NCBI GenBank assembly: GCA_035637655.1
Contig: DASPWT010000210.1
Location: 1-60,222 of the forward strand
DNA from: VBDM01 sp035637655
Lineage (GTDB): Bacteria; Pseudomonadota; Gammaproteobacteria; Burkholderiales; SG8-39
Length of the DNA: 60,222 nucleotides
Reading direction: 5' to 3'
The position numbers and the translations under genes were made by a program. A model generated the notes under the pieces. That model made no database searches. It saw only the letters and a program-made list of their open reading frames with translations, and had not been told where the DNA came from. Positions 1 through 8,230 of this stretch are shown piece after piece. Within the stretch, counting starts at the first letter, position 1; each line of letters begins with the position of its first letter.

Positions 1-745
1 CTCTTTGCCCCTTGCTCCTTCGGAGCTCTCCGAACATGGCGAGCTCCCAGGGCCGTATCGCCATGACCAGGCTCGTGCCTTCGCGCATTTCGTGCGCGAG
101 GCGCTTGTCCTGCTCGGCGAGCATGTCGAATTCCTCCGCGAGCTTGCGCATGCGCTGTTGCAGCACTGCGTTCGATTTCTCGGACAGGCTTCCGTGCACC
201 GTGACGCGCAGCTCCCCCGCTCGCAGAAAAGACGCTTCGAAAAACTGACGCTGCACCCGCTCTTCGAAAAAGCGCTGGATCGCTCCGCCTTTGCGCCAGT
301 TGAAGTTGCGAGCCAGCCGCAGCTTGATCCGGTTCTCGGGCAGCAGGTCGATGATCCTCATGCGATCGAGCCGGGTGAGCAGGCCCACGAGCTCGGCCTC
401 GGAAAACCGATACGTCTCCAGGATCTTCGCGGCCGTCCAGTGGCTGAGGGCCAGCATCGCGACCAGGAGCAACTTGGGGTTGCCTACCAGCTCGCGCTCC
501 TGTTTCTCGCTCAACTCCGTAACGCTTCCGTCCGCGGCACGCGTCAGATCGAGCAGATCGGCGATTTCGAGATTCATCAGCGCGCAAAGGCGCTCGAGCC
601 GATCGAGGCTGAGGCTGCGCCGCGCGAACATCCGCTTGACCGAGGACTCGGAGAGCTTCAAGCCCTTCGCCACGTAGCGGTAAGTCAAGCCCTTGTGGCG
701 CAGCGTTCGCTTGACGGCGTCGATGAGCAGTGCGGCTTGAGACAT
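1..745 (-). CDS. HTH (XRE-like) transcriptional regulator, partial
   Basis: The frame is open from an ATG at 745 to the window edge with no stop, so the C-terminus lies outside and the gene is partial (248 codons seen). Residues about 15-65 read as a Cro/XRE-type helix-turn-helix: the segment around LTYRYVAKGLKLSESSVKRM is a typical recognition unit, followed by LERLCALMNLEIADLL. The rest is a helical, Arg/Leu-rich domain without a motif I can name. It is divergent from the lipoprotein gene at 861, and a near-palindrome lies in the shared 115-bp gap. Inference: cytoplasmic DNA-binding regulator, possibly autoregulated or controlling 861-2426. The long plus-strand frame over the same DNA is a shadow. 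Confidence 0.8.
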   Translation of the reverse strand, partial: MSQAALLIDAVKRTLRHKGLTYRYVAKGLKLSESSVKRMFARRSLSLDRLERLCALMNLEIADLLDLTRAADGSVTELSEKQERELVGNPKLLLVAMLALSHWTAAKILETYRFSEAELVGLLTRLDRMRIIDLLPENRIKLRLARNFNWRKGGAIQRFFEERVQRQFFEASFLRAGELRVTVHGSLSEKSNAVLQQRMRKLAEEFDMLAEQDKRLAHEMREGTSLVMAIRPWELAMFGELRRSKGQR

Positions 746-758
746 GCAGAAGTAGCGA

Positions 759-771
759 AAAGTGATACTTT
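759..771. promoter_or_regulatory. Possible operator palindrome in divergent promoter region
   Basis: AAAGT-GAT-ACTTT is a perfect 5-bp inverted repeat with a 3-bp spacer, 14 bp upstream of the HTH regulator start and in the gap shared with the divergent lipoprotein gene. It could be the binding site of that regulator. This rests on position and symmetry only. Confidence 0.3.
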
Positions 772-860
772 GAGAGCAATTGTAGGCCACTTTTCCCGCG
801 AGGATTGCGCAAAGTGCTCAGTCCCCGGAGGCTACTGCCCGCGGGTTCCTCTGGGGAGAG

Positions 861-1628
861 ATGATGAAGAACGCTTCGACGTTCGCAGCACATCCGATCA
901 ATGCGGCCGCGGCGATCCTGATTGCGGCCTGTGGGCTGGGAGCTTGCGGGAACCTGCCCCCCGCTCCAGTTCTGAAACCCATCGAGGTGAGGGATCCCAA
1001 CACCACGATTCCCTCGGCGCGTCTCTCCTGGTATCCGCAGGGGTTCGAAACCGCGCCGCGATCGCTCAATTGGGGCGTCGAACTAGAATATGCGCGCGGT
1101 ACCGCACGCAACGACCAGCAGCTCGGCGGCAACGAGTATATTTCACTGGGCGGGAACAACCTCCAGGGACCCCAAGAAGTCCATCACCGCGCCGAGTTGC
1201 GCTACGGACACCTCGGCTTGACCGGCTCGCAGCGCTTCGGGGGAAGAGCGTCCTCGCTCGAGATCGAATGGTTGGCAGGCCTGGGAGCCGCCGAGTTCAC
1301 GCTCGTATCCCAGAGCCGTATAGCGGGCAGCCCCGCGCTCTCCGCGAGGCAGGGCTTGAGCGGCGTGGCCTTGGGCGTGGGCCCGCGTTGGAGCATTACG
1401 AACGAGCTGGCTCTCGAGGGGCGGCTGCAAGTCCTGCACCTTGGGCCCTCTTTCGGAGAAACCCTCTGGTATCCGGAGATCGCCGTGCGCTACCGGCCCG
1501 CCAAAGCGGTTGCCCTGCGGATGGGGTATTCCAGCATGAGCTACGACCCTTCGAAGCTAAACGGAGGAGACTCGGCCGTCCGTATCCGCATCAGCGGCCC
1601 GTTCCTCGGGCTGCATCTTATCTTCTAG
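861..1628 (+). CDS. Putative outer-membrane beta-barrel-like lipoprotein
   Basis: 255 aa. The N-terminus has a hydrophobic stretch (about residues 15-28) ending in a lipobox LGAC with Cys29, which predicts lipidation and anchoring in the envelope. Downstream there are many alternating hydrophobic/polar segments ending in aromatic or Phe residues, including a final LGLHLIF, as in small outer-membrane beta-barrels. GGGGAGAG directly precedes the ATG; the second ATG at 864 is an equally good start. The next gene (1653) is a second barrel-like protein 24 bp on, so the two are probably co-transcribed. I do not recognise a named family. Confidence 0.7.
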   Translation: MMKNASTFAAHPINAAAAILIAACGLGACGNLPPAPVLKPIEVRDPNTTIPSARLSWYPQGFETAPRSLNWGVELEYARGTARNDQQLGGNEYISLGGNNLQGPQEVHHRAELRYGHLGLTGSQRFGGRASSLEIEWLAGLGAAEFTLVSQSRIAGSPALSARQGLSGVALGVGPRWSITNELALEGRLQVLHLGPSFGETLWYPEIAVRYRPAKAVALRMGYSSMSYDPSKLNGGDSAVRIRISGPFLGLHLIF

Positions 1629-1652
1629 AACTTGCGCTATGCGGAGGAATGG

Positions 1653-2426
1653 ATGAAAAGACTTCTGGTGAGGCTCGTTTCGGCAATCGTCAGCGTGGTA
1701 ATTACTTCCATCGTGCAGGCAGCCCCGACGGAATCCACAGGAGATATTGGATCCTCCGACGTCACCCGCGAACCACGGACTGCCTGGGCTGCGGCGCTCG
1801 AAAGCAAAAACTCGCTCACCCCGAAGTTCGGGTCGTACGCGCTGTCGGCGCACAGACAAGACCTGAAAGTGTATGGAGACGAGGGGTGTATCCTCTTCTG
1901 TATTTTCGGGACAGGATTCGCAGTTCATAGCTTTCCGATTGAGATGCAGTCGTCGTCGGCCGTCGCGGGAATGGAATATGAACGCAGGACCCCTTGGGGA
2001 TACAGCCTTGGCGGTGAATTCCTGCATATGGAGCCCCGCTATACGGCCTCGCTCATCGATCCGCACACGGGAGCGTTCACCACTCGCGCGGATGGACAGA
2101 TGAGAATCAACCAGCTGTTTGTCATGATCAAAAAATACCTTGCCTTATCCGAAGGCTTCCAAATTTTCGGAGCCGCAGGTGGCGGCTACACCCAGGCCAG
2201 CTTGTCGGGTGCAGTCGACGAACGAGCCAGCGGCGCTGCGCTGCAGCTGGCGACCGGGTTGCAGTATCGAATGGATCGAATCAGTGTGAAAGCCGAATAC
2301 CACTACGTCCTTGCGCCTAAAATCTCCCTTCGAGCCAACGATAGTGCGCCCAGAACGGGCCAGATCTTCGGAGATCTCGACTTGAGCGGACGAGGACTGT
2401 TCATCGGCGCGAGCGTTCATTTCTAG
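1653..2426 (+). CDS. Putative outer-membrane beta-barrel protein
   Basis: 257 aa from the ATG at 1653, chosen because GGAGG sits 7 nt upstream; the frame extends to a TTG at 1632 without ribosome-site support. Residues 1-24 form a Sec signal peptide (MKRLLVRLVSAIVSVVIT then VQA). The mature part shows repeated short amphipathic strands (for example YSLGGEFLHM, ISVKAEYHYVL) and ends GLFIGASVHF with a C-terminal Phe, the usual signature of outer-membrane barrels. It follows the lipoprotein gene closely and may work with it. Function unknown. Confidence 0.65.
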   Translation: MKRLLVRLVSAIVSVVITSIVQAAPTESTGDIGSSDVTREPRTAWAAALESKNSLTPKFGSYALSAHRQDLKVYGDEGCILFCIFGTGFAVHSFPIEMQSSSAVAGMEYERRTPWGYSLGGEFLHMEPRYTASLIDPHTGAFTTRADGQMRINQLFVMIKKYLALSEGFQIFGAAGGGYTQASLSGAVDERASGAALQLATGLQYRMDRISVKAEYHYVLAPKISLRANDSAPRTGQIFGDLDLSGRGLFIGASVHF

Positions 2427-2483
2427 AGCAGGCACGCGGGAGCACTGCTATAGTCGCGCGAGATCCCCTAGGGAGGTTCGATC

Positions 2484-3308
2484 ATGGCGGATGGTGACAC
2501 GAAGACCGAATCCGACTACGACGTCCTGTACCGCATCATGACCACGCGCATGAGCGTGCGCCGCATCAGGCCCGATCCCATCCCCGAGGAGTACGTGGAG
2601 AAGATTCTCGAGGCGGGCCGCTGGGCGATGTCCGGCGCGAACGGCCAGCCCTGGGAGTATCTCGTCATCAAGGACGCGAAGAAGAAGAAAGAACTCTACG
2701 ACGCCTTCCAGGACACCAACCAGGAGTTCTGTTTCTGGATGGAGCAGATGCGGCCCTTCGAGCTGCGCCACCCCGCCTTCCAGGTCAAGGGGGACGATCT
2801 GAAGGATGAATGGCAGAAGATCCGCAACAGCACTGGCGGGCAGCAGCGCCGTCCCTGGCACGAGGCGCCGGTGGTGATCGTGGTGCTCGGCGACGGCCGC
2901 AGGCAGTGGGCTACGGTGAACGCCGCCTTCACCTTCGGGCGGCACGCGAGCCACTTCACCGACGGCCTGGCGAACACCTGCACCCACATGCAGCTCGCGA
3001 TCGCGTCGCTCGGCCTGGGCTCGCATTGGGGAACGGTCCACGTCCAGGAGCCGCTCAAGCGCGTGCTCGGCGTGCCCGACCTGATCGACGTGTACCTCAT
3101 CATCTCGGTCGGCTTCGCCGACATCGAGAGAAAGCCCGGCGTGAGACGCGATTTGAAAGAGCTCGTGCACCACGAGAGCTACGACATGTCCAAGTTCATG
3201 TCGAACGAGGACATCATCGACTACCTCTACAAGCTGCGCGGCAAGACGATGTTCCGCTATCACCTGAAGGACAGTCTGCTGCCGGGTTCCGGCGACAAGA
3301 AAAGCTGA
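2484..3308 (+). CDS. Nitroreductase family protein
   Basis: 274 aa. The N-terminal TTRMSVRRIRPDPIPEEYVEKILEAGRWAMSGANGQPWEYLVI stretch has the nitroreductase layout: the R-S/V-R-R FMN-phosphate region, then the G/A-N-x-Q-P-W segment. The later AIASLGLGSHWGTV segment (about residues 171-184) is the second conserved FMN/active-site block. Family members reduce nitro groups, quinones or other electrophiles with NAD(P)H and FMN. The length is somewhat above the usual 200-230 aa because of an insert near residues 75-130. GGGAGGTTCGATC precedes the ATG. Its TGA overlaps the ATG of the next gene (TGATG), so the Bug receptor is translationally coupled. The substrate is not predictable. Confidence 0.88.
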   Translation: MADGDTKTESDYDVLYRIMTTRMSVRRIRPDPIPEEYVEKILEAGRWAMSGANGQPWEYLVIKDAKKKKELYDAFQDTNQEFCFWMEQMRPFELRHPAFQVKGDDLKDEWQKIRNSTGGQQRRPWHEAPVVIVVLGDGRRQWATVNAAFTFGRHASHFTDGLANTCTHMQLAIASLGLGSHWGTVHVQEPLKRVLGVPDLIDVYLIISVGFADIERKPGVRRDLKELVHHESYDMSKFMSNEDIIDYLYKLRGKTMFRYHLKDSLLPGSGDKKS

Positions 3309-4273
3309 TGGGTGTCTGCCGTTTTGCGGCCTGCGCGGCCGCGTCGGTGCTCGCCACCGCCGCATGGCCTCAAGCCTACCCTTCCAAGCCGATCCTCGTG
3401 GTCAGCTCCGCCTCGCCGGGCTCGAGCGGCGATGCCGCGCTGCGTCTGATGGCGGCGAAGATGAGCGCGAGCCTCGGCCAGCCGGTGGTGGTCGAGCTCA
3501 AGACCGCCGCCCGCGGAGCACAGGCCGCGCAGGCTCTCGCGCGGGCCGGCGCAGACGGCTACACCATCACCTACGGCACCTCCGGCACTTACGTCAACGC
3601 GCGTTTCCTGTTCAAGAACCTCGCGTTCGACGTTCTCAAGGATTTCGCGCCGATCAGCCTCGCCGTCAGCTCGCCGAGCTACGTCGCGGTCCACGTGTCG
3701 GTGCCAGTGAATTCGCTGCAGGAGCTGATCGATTACGCGAAGCGCAATCCCGGCAAGCTCGAGTACTCCTCGAGCGGGGTCGGATCGGTGTTTCACCTGG
3801 CGGGCGAGTCCCTGAAGCTCTACGCGGGGATCGACCTGCTCCACGTGCCCTACGCGCAGGCGAATTTTCCCCAGATGGTCAACGACTGGGCCGCCGGCCG
3901 GGTGGCGCTGTGGTTCCCGACTTATGCGTTCCTCGTCCCGAACATGCCGAAGGTGAAGCCGCTCGCGATCGTGGACAACCAGCGCAGCGCCCGCATGCCC
4001 GATATTCCCACCGTGGCCGAAACGCTTCCCAACTTCCGCGGCTTCCCCGCCTGGTGGGCTTTCTTCGGGCCCGCGGGCCTGCCCGTTCAGATCGCCGAGC
4101 GCTTGAGCGGCGAAGTGCGCGCCTCGCTCAGGCAGCCCGAAGTCGTCGCCAAACTGGGTGATCTGGGACTCACCACCATCGGGAGCACGCCCGAAGAACT
4201 CGCCGCGCACCTCAGGCGCGAAATCGACGCGGTCGGAAGCCTCGCCAGGGCGATCGGGCTCGAGCCCGAATAG
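3308..4273 (+). CDS. Bug/TctC-family tripartite tricarboxylate receptor
   Basis: 321 aa with a Sec signal peptide (about residues 1-22) followed by YPSKPI, the usual mature start of Bug receptors. Family landmarks are present: DGYT after the first domain, a LAFDVLKDFAPI strand, NPGKLEYSSSGVGSVFHLAGE, HVPYAQ, MPDIPTVAE and FGPAGLP. The glycine-rich ligand loop is changed, however (SSASPGSSGDAAL instead of PF-PGG-TD). Bug proteins bind carboxylates or amides in the periplasm for TctAB-type carriers. The ATG overlaps the nitroreductase stop. No TctA or TctB gene is in the window, so any carrier is encoded elsewhere. Confidence 0.85.
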   Translation: MGVCRFAACAAASVLATAAWPQAYPSKPILVVSSASPGSSGDAALRLMAAKMSASLGQPVVVELKTAARGAQAAQALARAGADGYTITYGTSGTYVNARFLFKNLAFDVLKDFAPISLAVSSPSYVAVHVSVPVNSLQELIDYAKRNPGKLEYSSSGVGSVFHLAGESLKLYAGIDLLHVPYAQANFPQMVNDWAAGRVALWFPTYAFLVPNMPKVKPLAIVDNQRSARMPDIPTVAETLPNFRGFPAWWAFFGPAGLPVQIAERLSGEVRASLRQPEVVAKLGDLGLTTIGSTPEELAAHLRREIDAVGSLARAIGLEPE

Positions 4274-4274
4274 G

Positions 4275-4463
4275 CTACTGCTTCGAACCTCCGCCCGCGG
4301 CCAGCAACTTGTTGCCGGGCAGATTGCGCAGCTCGGCCTTTCGCCTCTTGTTGCAGGCGACGCAGATGAACCTGACGGGGCCGATCTTGAGGAATTCGCT
4401 CGTCGTCCAGTGACTCCCGGCGCTGCAATAGCGCTTCTTTGCTTCCTTGGCGGCTTTTTTCAC
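4275..4463 (-). CDS. Small CxxC (zinc-ribbon-like) protein
   Basis: 62 aa from a GTG at 4463 that overlaps the TGA of the HD-domain gene by 3 nt (GTGA), which decides the start. It is Lys/Arg-rich with Cys13, His18, and CVAC at 34-37, so Cys/His could bind one zinc ion. The tail is basic and disordered (GNKLLAAGGGSKQ). The overlap implies translational coupling to the HD protein. Function unknown; it could be a nucleic-acid-binding peptide, but nothing proves expression. Confidence 0.55.
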   Translation of the reverse strand: MKKAAKEAKKRYCSAGSHWTTSEFLKIGPVRFICVACNKRRKAELRNLPGNKLLAAGGGSKQ

Positions 4464-5194
4464 AGTGGGTTGTCGGGATAGATCAGCGAGCGCCACATAT
4501 GGGCGACGGGGCTGCCGTCGAACCCCAGCCCCTCTTTCGGCTGCTTGAAGTGGCGGCCGATCACGTCGATGAAGGGATCGAGCGTCACTTTCACCCCGGG
4601 TTCGAACGCGTAGAGGTCGTGCACGGTGATCATGCGCGCCTCCATGTACCACTTGTGCTTGCGCGCCTTTTCGTACGCCGCCCTGATGTAAGGCTCCGGC
4701 ACGTAGCCCTCGCCGAAAATCTGGACGTAGCGTTCCGGATACCCGTACCCCACCGAGGGGTCGGGAAAGAAGCGCAGCGCCTGGTGATAGCGGATCGCCC
4801 AGCTCACCTTCTCGGACACATAGGGCTCGACCATCTGCGCCGCCCACCAGCCGTGATCCACCTTGATGAGATTCACCGCGATGTCGTGCAGCAGGCAGGC
4901 GAGCACCGTCTCCTCGGGCTCGCCTTTCTTCTGCGCATCGTTCGCGCTCTGCAGCATGTGGGTCACCGTGTGCGGCATGAAGCGCAACTTGAAAAAATCG
5001 ACGATCGTGGGTTTGGGCGGCATGGCAGCGAGCGCGCCCAAAGTAAGCGGCGAGCCGCCCGGGGTCAGGCCCCCGAAAAGGAGGCCGGTGCCGCGCCGCA
5101 CCCCTCGCGGCTGCGCCGCCTTGTCGAGCTGCCTCATCATGCTTTCCTCGAGGGCGTCGGCGCGCTCTTCGGAGGTCTTGCGCTGGACTTCCAT
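4460..5194 (-). CDS. HD-domain protein (putative metal-dependent phosphohydrolase)
   Basis: 244 aa. The core is residues 70-150: His75 and His79 in FMPHTVTH, the HD pair His103-Asp104 in ACLLHDIAVN, KVDHGWW and YHQAL. This His...HD...His/Asp pattern fits the HD superfamily of metal-dependent phosphohydrolases, although the spacing is loose and the substrate is unknown. There is no signal peptide, so it is cytoplasmic. CGTGGCA and AGGAG-like sequence precede the ATG (GAGAGGAGCG). It follows the Bug receptor at 5259 by 64 bp and is coupled to the 62-aa protein downstream. Confidence 0.7.
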   Translation of the reverse strand: MEVQRKTSEERADALEESMMRQLDKAAQPRGVRRGTGLLFGGLTPGGSPLTLGALAAMPPKPTIVDFFKLRFMPHTVTHMLQSANDAQKKGEPEETVLACLLHDIAVNLIKVDHGWWAAQMVEPYVSEKVSWAIRYHQALRFFPDPSVGYGYPERYVQIFGEGYVPEPYIRAAYEKARKHKWYMEARMITVHDLYAFEPGVKVTLDPFIDVIGRHFKQPKEGLGFDGSPVAHMWRSLIYPDNPL

Positions 5195-5258
5195 GAATCG
5201 CTCCTCTCAATACCGTGCCACGGTATGCCGCGCCGGAGCGCGAGTCAACCGAAGCGAC

Positions 5259-6230
5259 TTACTGCGGCTCGATCTTGGCCAGTTCCACGTAGCGCTTCCA
5301 GCGTTCCGCATCGCTCTTCATGAGCGCCTGCATCTGTTCGGGCGCACCCGGGAACGGGTCGAACGCCGAGTTCGCAAGGAATTGCTTGGTGTCCTCGGCA
5401 GCGGTGATCTGGTTGAACCAGCCGGCGAGCTTGTCCACGATGGGTTTGGGCGTGCCCGCCGCGACCACGACGCCCCACCAGGGCGAGACGTCGGTGCCGC
5501 CGTAGCCGAGCTCGGCGAGCGTCGGCACGTCGGGAATCGCCGTCGAGCGCCTGGCCGCGGTCGCCGCGAGAATGCGCAATTTTCCGCCTTTGGCCTGCCC
5601 CATCCCCCAGGTCGCATCGAAGGAAATGAAATCGAGCTGCCCCGAGAGCAGATCGGTCAGGGCCTGGACGTTCTGCTTGTACGGAACGTAAGTCGTCTTC
5701 ACGCCGGCTGCGGTCTTGAAGAGCTCCGCCGCGATCACGCCGGTGTTGCTGGTTGCGCCGTAGAAGCTCGGGGTCGGTTTCGCCTTGAGGTGTGCGACCA
5801 GCTCGCCGATGGATTTGATCGGGCCCGCGGCGTCCACCAGGATTACGAACGAGAGCGAGGCGATCGTCGTCACCGCAGAGAAGTCTTTCGTGGAGTCGAA
5901 AGGAAGGCTCTTGAACATGTACGGCGCCGACACGATCGTGGCGCTCGCCGGCGTGATGAGGATCGTGTAACCGTCGGGTCGCGATTTCGCCAGAGCGTCG
6001 CTCGCGATGGTGCCGTTCGCGCCGACCCGGTTTTCTACTATCACAGGTCGCCCGGCGAGCTTGGAGAGCCGGTCGCTGTAGAAGCGCACGATGAGATCGG
6101 CGCCCGATCCCGGCGCGTAGTTGCACAGCGAGCGGATTTCGCGCGCGGGGTATTCCTGTGCGGCGGCGAAAGGCGCTGCGAGCGCGAAGAATGCCGCGAT
6201 GAGCAATGCGGGTGTTCGATCGGCTTTCAT
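5259..6230 (-). CDS. Bug/TctC-family tripartite tricarboxylate receptor
   Basis: 323 aa. Signal peptide about residues 1-25 (MKADRTPALLIAAFFALAAPFAAAQ) then EYPAREI. Landmarks: PGSGADLIVRF, PVIVENRVGANGTIASDALAKSRPDGYTIL, LPFDSTKDF, YVPYKQNVQAL, IPDVPTLAELGY and VVAAGTPKPIVDKL. The usual PGG-TD loop is PGSGAD here. Predicted periplasmic solute receptor. It is the last of three consecutive Bug genes read leftwards (8230, 7228, 6230), separated by 5 to 42 bp, and they probably share a transcript. Confidence 0.88.
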   Translation of the reverse strand: MKADRTPALLIAAFFALAAPFAAAQEYPAREIRSLCNYAPGSGADLIVRFYSDRLSKLAGRPVIVENRVGANGTIASDALAKSRPDGYTILITPASATIVSAPYMFKSLPFDSTKDFSAVTTIASLSFVILVDAAGPIKSIGELVAHLKAKPTPSFYGATSNTGVIAAELFKTAAGVKTTYVPYKQNVQALTDLLSGQLDFISFDATWGMGQAKGGKLRILAATAARRSTAIPDVPTLAELGYGGTDVSPWWGVVVAAGTPKPIVDKLAGWFNQITAAEDTKQFLANSAFDPFPGAPEQMQALMKSDAERWKRYVELAKIEPQ

Positions 6231-6235
6231 GAACT

Positions 6236-7228
6236 TTAGTCTATCGTCACGCCCAGCTCCCGGATGATCGGCCTGAACTGCGCGACTTGCCGGCGCAGCA
6301 CCGCGTCCTGCTCGGCGGGCGTCGAGCCGACCGGCTCGGCCGCGAGATCGGTGAGGCGCTTCACCGAATCGGGATGGCGCACGGCCGCTGCGGTCTCGCG
6401 CTGCAAGCGCTCGATGATCTCGCGCGGCGTCTTTGCCGGCGCGAACAGGCCGTTCCAGCCGTCCGCCTCGAGCTTGGGAAAACCGAGCTCGCGCACCGTG
6501 GGCACCTCGGGCAGCGCCGCGAGCCGCTGCGGCGCGTTCGTCGCGAGCGCCTTCAAGGACCCCTTCCTGATGTCAGCGAGCGAGGACGAAAGCTGGTCGC
6601 CGCCGAGCTGCAGGCGCCCGGCGAGCAGTTCCTGCTTGAGCGGCGCCGCGCCTTTCAGCGGGATATGTACCATGTCGATCTTCTCGTCGCGCTTCATCAC
6701 CTCGCCGACGATGTTCATGTACGAGCCCGGGCCGGTCGAGCCGTAGTTGTACTTGAGGGTCCTGTCCTTCTGCAGGAGCGTGACGAACTCGCGCAGGTTG
6801 CTCGCCGGGACACCGGGGTGCGCGGTGATCACGAGCGGCACGTTGGCGGCGATCGAAATCCCGGCGAAGTCGGTGTCGATGTCGTACGGCGCGCGGCCCG
6901 CCTGGGCGAGAGCGACCGAAGCGAGCGGAAAAGTGATGTTGTGCATCAGGATGGTGTAGCCGTCGGGCGCCGCCTTGGCGACCGCGTCCGCGCCGATCGA
7001 GCCGCCCGCCCCGCCGCGGTTCTCGACCACCGCCGGCTGGCCCAGGGTCTCGGACATGCGCTGCGCCACGAGGCGCGCGATGATATCGGTCGTGCCGCCC
7101 GCGGGGAAGGGAACGATGATGCGCACGGGCCGCGCGGGGTAGGCTTGCGCCCAAACCGCCTGCGGCAAGCCGGAAGCCGCGAGAGCCAGCATCAGACAGA
7201 CACTTGTCGGTTTTCCGATATGCAGCAT
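6236..7228 (-). CDS. Bug/TctC-family tripartite tricarboxylate receptor
   Basis: 330 aa with a signal peptide ending near AVWAQ (residue 28). It is a textbook member: YPARPVRIIVPFPAGGTTDIIAR, PAVVENRGGAGGSIGADAVAKAAPDGYTIL, HIPLKGAAP, LPEVPTVRELGF and C-terminal REIIERL. The PAGGTTD loop contacts the ligand carboxylate through backbone and ordered water in known Bug structures (family knowledge). AGGAGAAAGGTTGCC precedes the ATG. Only 5 bp separate it from the next Bug gene, so co-translation is likely. Confidence 0.92.
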   Translation of the reverse strand: MLHIGKPTSVCLMLALAASGLPQAVWAQAYPARPVRIIVPFPAGGTTDIIARLVAQRMSETLGQPAVVENRGGAGGSIGADAVAKAAPDGYTILMHNITFPLASVALAQAGRAPYDIDTDFAGISIAANVPLVITAHPGVPASNLREFVTLLQKDRTLKYNYGSTGPGSYMNIVGEVMKRDEKIDMVHIPLKGAAPLKQELLAGRLQLGGDQLSSSLADIRKGSLKALATNAPQRLAALPEVPTVRELGFPKLEADGWNGLFAPAKTPREIIERLQRETAAAVRHPDSVKRLTDLAAEPVGSTPAEQDAVLRRQVAQFRPIIRELGVTID

Positions 7229-7270
7229 GGCAACCTTTCTCCTCGTATGAATGCGGAATTCCAGGCCGAT

Positions 7271-8230
7271 TCAGTCGATGCGCGCACCGGAGGCCCTCAC
7301 CACGCGCGCCATTTTCGCGAAATCCGCGCGCAGCAGCGCGTTGAACGCCTCGGGGCTGAGCGCCCGCGGCTCGATGCCCTGCTTCGCCAGACGATCGAGA
7401 ATAACAGGATCTTTGAGCAGCCCTGCGACCGCAGCGTTGATCCGCTCCACCGTCGAGACCGGTATGCCGGCCGGACCGAGCAAACCGAGCCAGGAATCGA
7501 ATTCGTAGCCCGGCACGCCAGCCTCGGCGATCGTCGGCAGATCGGGCAGGAACTTTGAGCGCTTCGCCGAGGTCACCCCAAGCATGCGCACGCGCGCGTC
7601 CTTCGCGAACGGCAGCGCGCCGATGTTGGCAGCGATCACGGCATGCGAGCGGCCCGCCACGACCTCGTTCACCGCTTCGTTGGTCGCTTTGTACGGCACG
7701 TGCACCATGTCGATGCCGGCGAGACCCGCGAAGTACGCCATCGAAAGATGAGTCGCGGTGCCGCTACCCGCGGTGGTGTAATTGAGCTTTCCCGGATTCG
7801 CTTTGGCGTAGTCGACGAATTCCTTTACCGTCTTCGCCGGCAGTGCGGCGCCGATCATCAGCACGTATTCCACGGTGCCGATGTGCGCGACGCCAGTGAA
7901 GTCCCCGAGCGGATCGTAAGGCAGCTTCGCGTACAGCGAGCCGTTGATCGTGTGGCTCGCCGCCGAAAGGATGAGCGTGTGGCCGTCGGGCGCGGCCTTC
8001 GCTACCGAGGCCGTGCCGATGGTGCCTCCCGCGCCGGTCCGGTTCTCGACGATCACGCTGCGGCCGAGCGCAGTACCGAGCTCCGCGCTGATCGCCCGAG
8101 CGAGGATGTCCTGCACCCCGCCCGCCCCGAAGGGAACGATGATGCGCGTGACGTTGCTCTGCGCGGCCGCTGCCGTGGCGGCCAGCGCGAGCGCAAATGG
8201 GATCAAGCGACGAATCGTCAAATTCCGCAC
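7271..8230 (-). CDS. Bug/TctC-family tripartite tricarboxylate receptor
   Basis: About 319 aa. Conserved segments: NVTRIIVPFGAGGVQDILARAI, SVIVENRTGAGGTIGTASVAKAAPDGHTLIL, KLPYDPLGDFTGV, HVPYKATNEAV, LPDLPTIAEAGVPGYE and GPAGIPVSTV. The start is uncertain: a GTG at 8230 (used here) overlaps the M20 gene by 13 nt, while a TTG at 8221 forms a TTGA overlap with that gene's stop. Both give an intact signal peptide (RRLIPFALALAATAAAAQ). The overlap couples it to the upstream M20 hydrolase. Predicted periplasmic receptor, ligand unknown. Confidence 0.88.
   Translation of the reverse strand: MRNLTIRRLIPFALALAATAAAAQSNVTRIIVPFGAGGVQDILARAISAELGTALGRSVIVENRTGAGGTIGTASVAKAAPDGHTLILSAASHTINGSLYAKLPYDPLGDFTGVAHIGTVEYVLMIGAALPAKTVKEFVDYAKANPGKLNYTTAGSGTATHLSMAYFAGLAGIDMVHVPYKATNEAVNEVVAGRSHAVIAANIGALPFAKDARVRMLGVTSAKRSKFLPDLPTIAEAGVPGYEFDSWLGLLGPAGIPVSTVERINAAVAGLLKDPVILDRLAKQGIEPRALSPEAFNALLRADFAKMARVVRASGARID

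Noticed and set aside
5..1930. 641-codon plus-strand open frame at the window start
   Set aside because: It is a shadow: the DNA encodes an HTH regulator on the minus strand (1-745) and an envelope lipoprotein in another plus frame (861-1628); the translation is Arg/Pro-rich nonsense.
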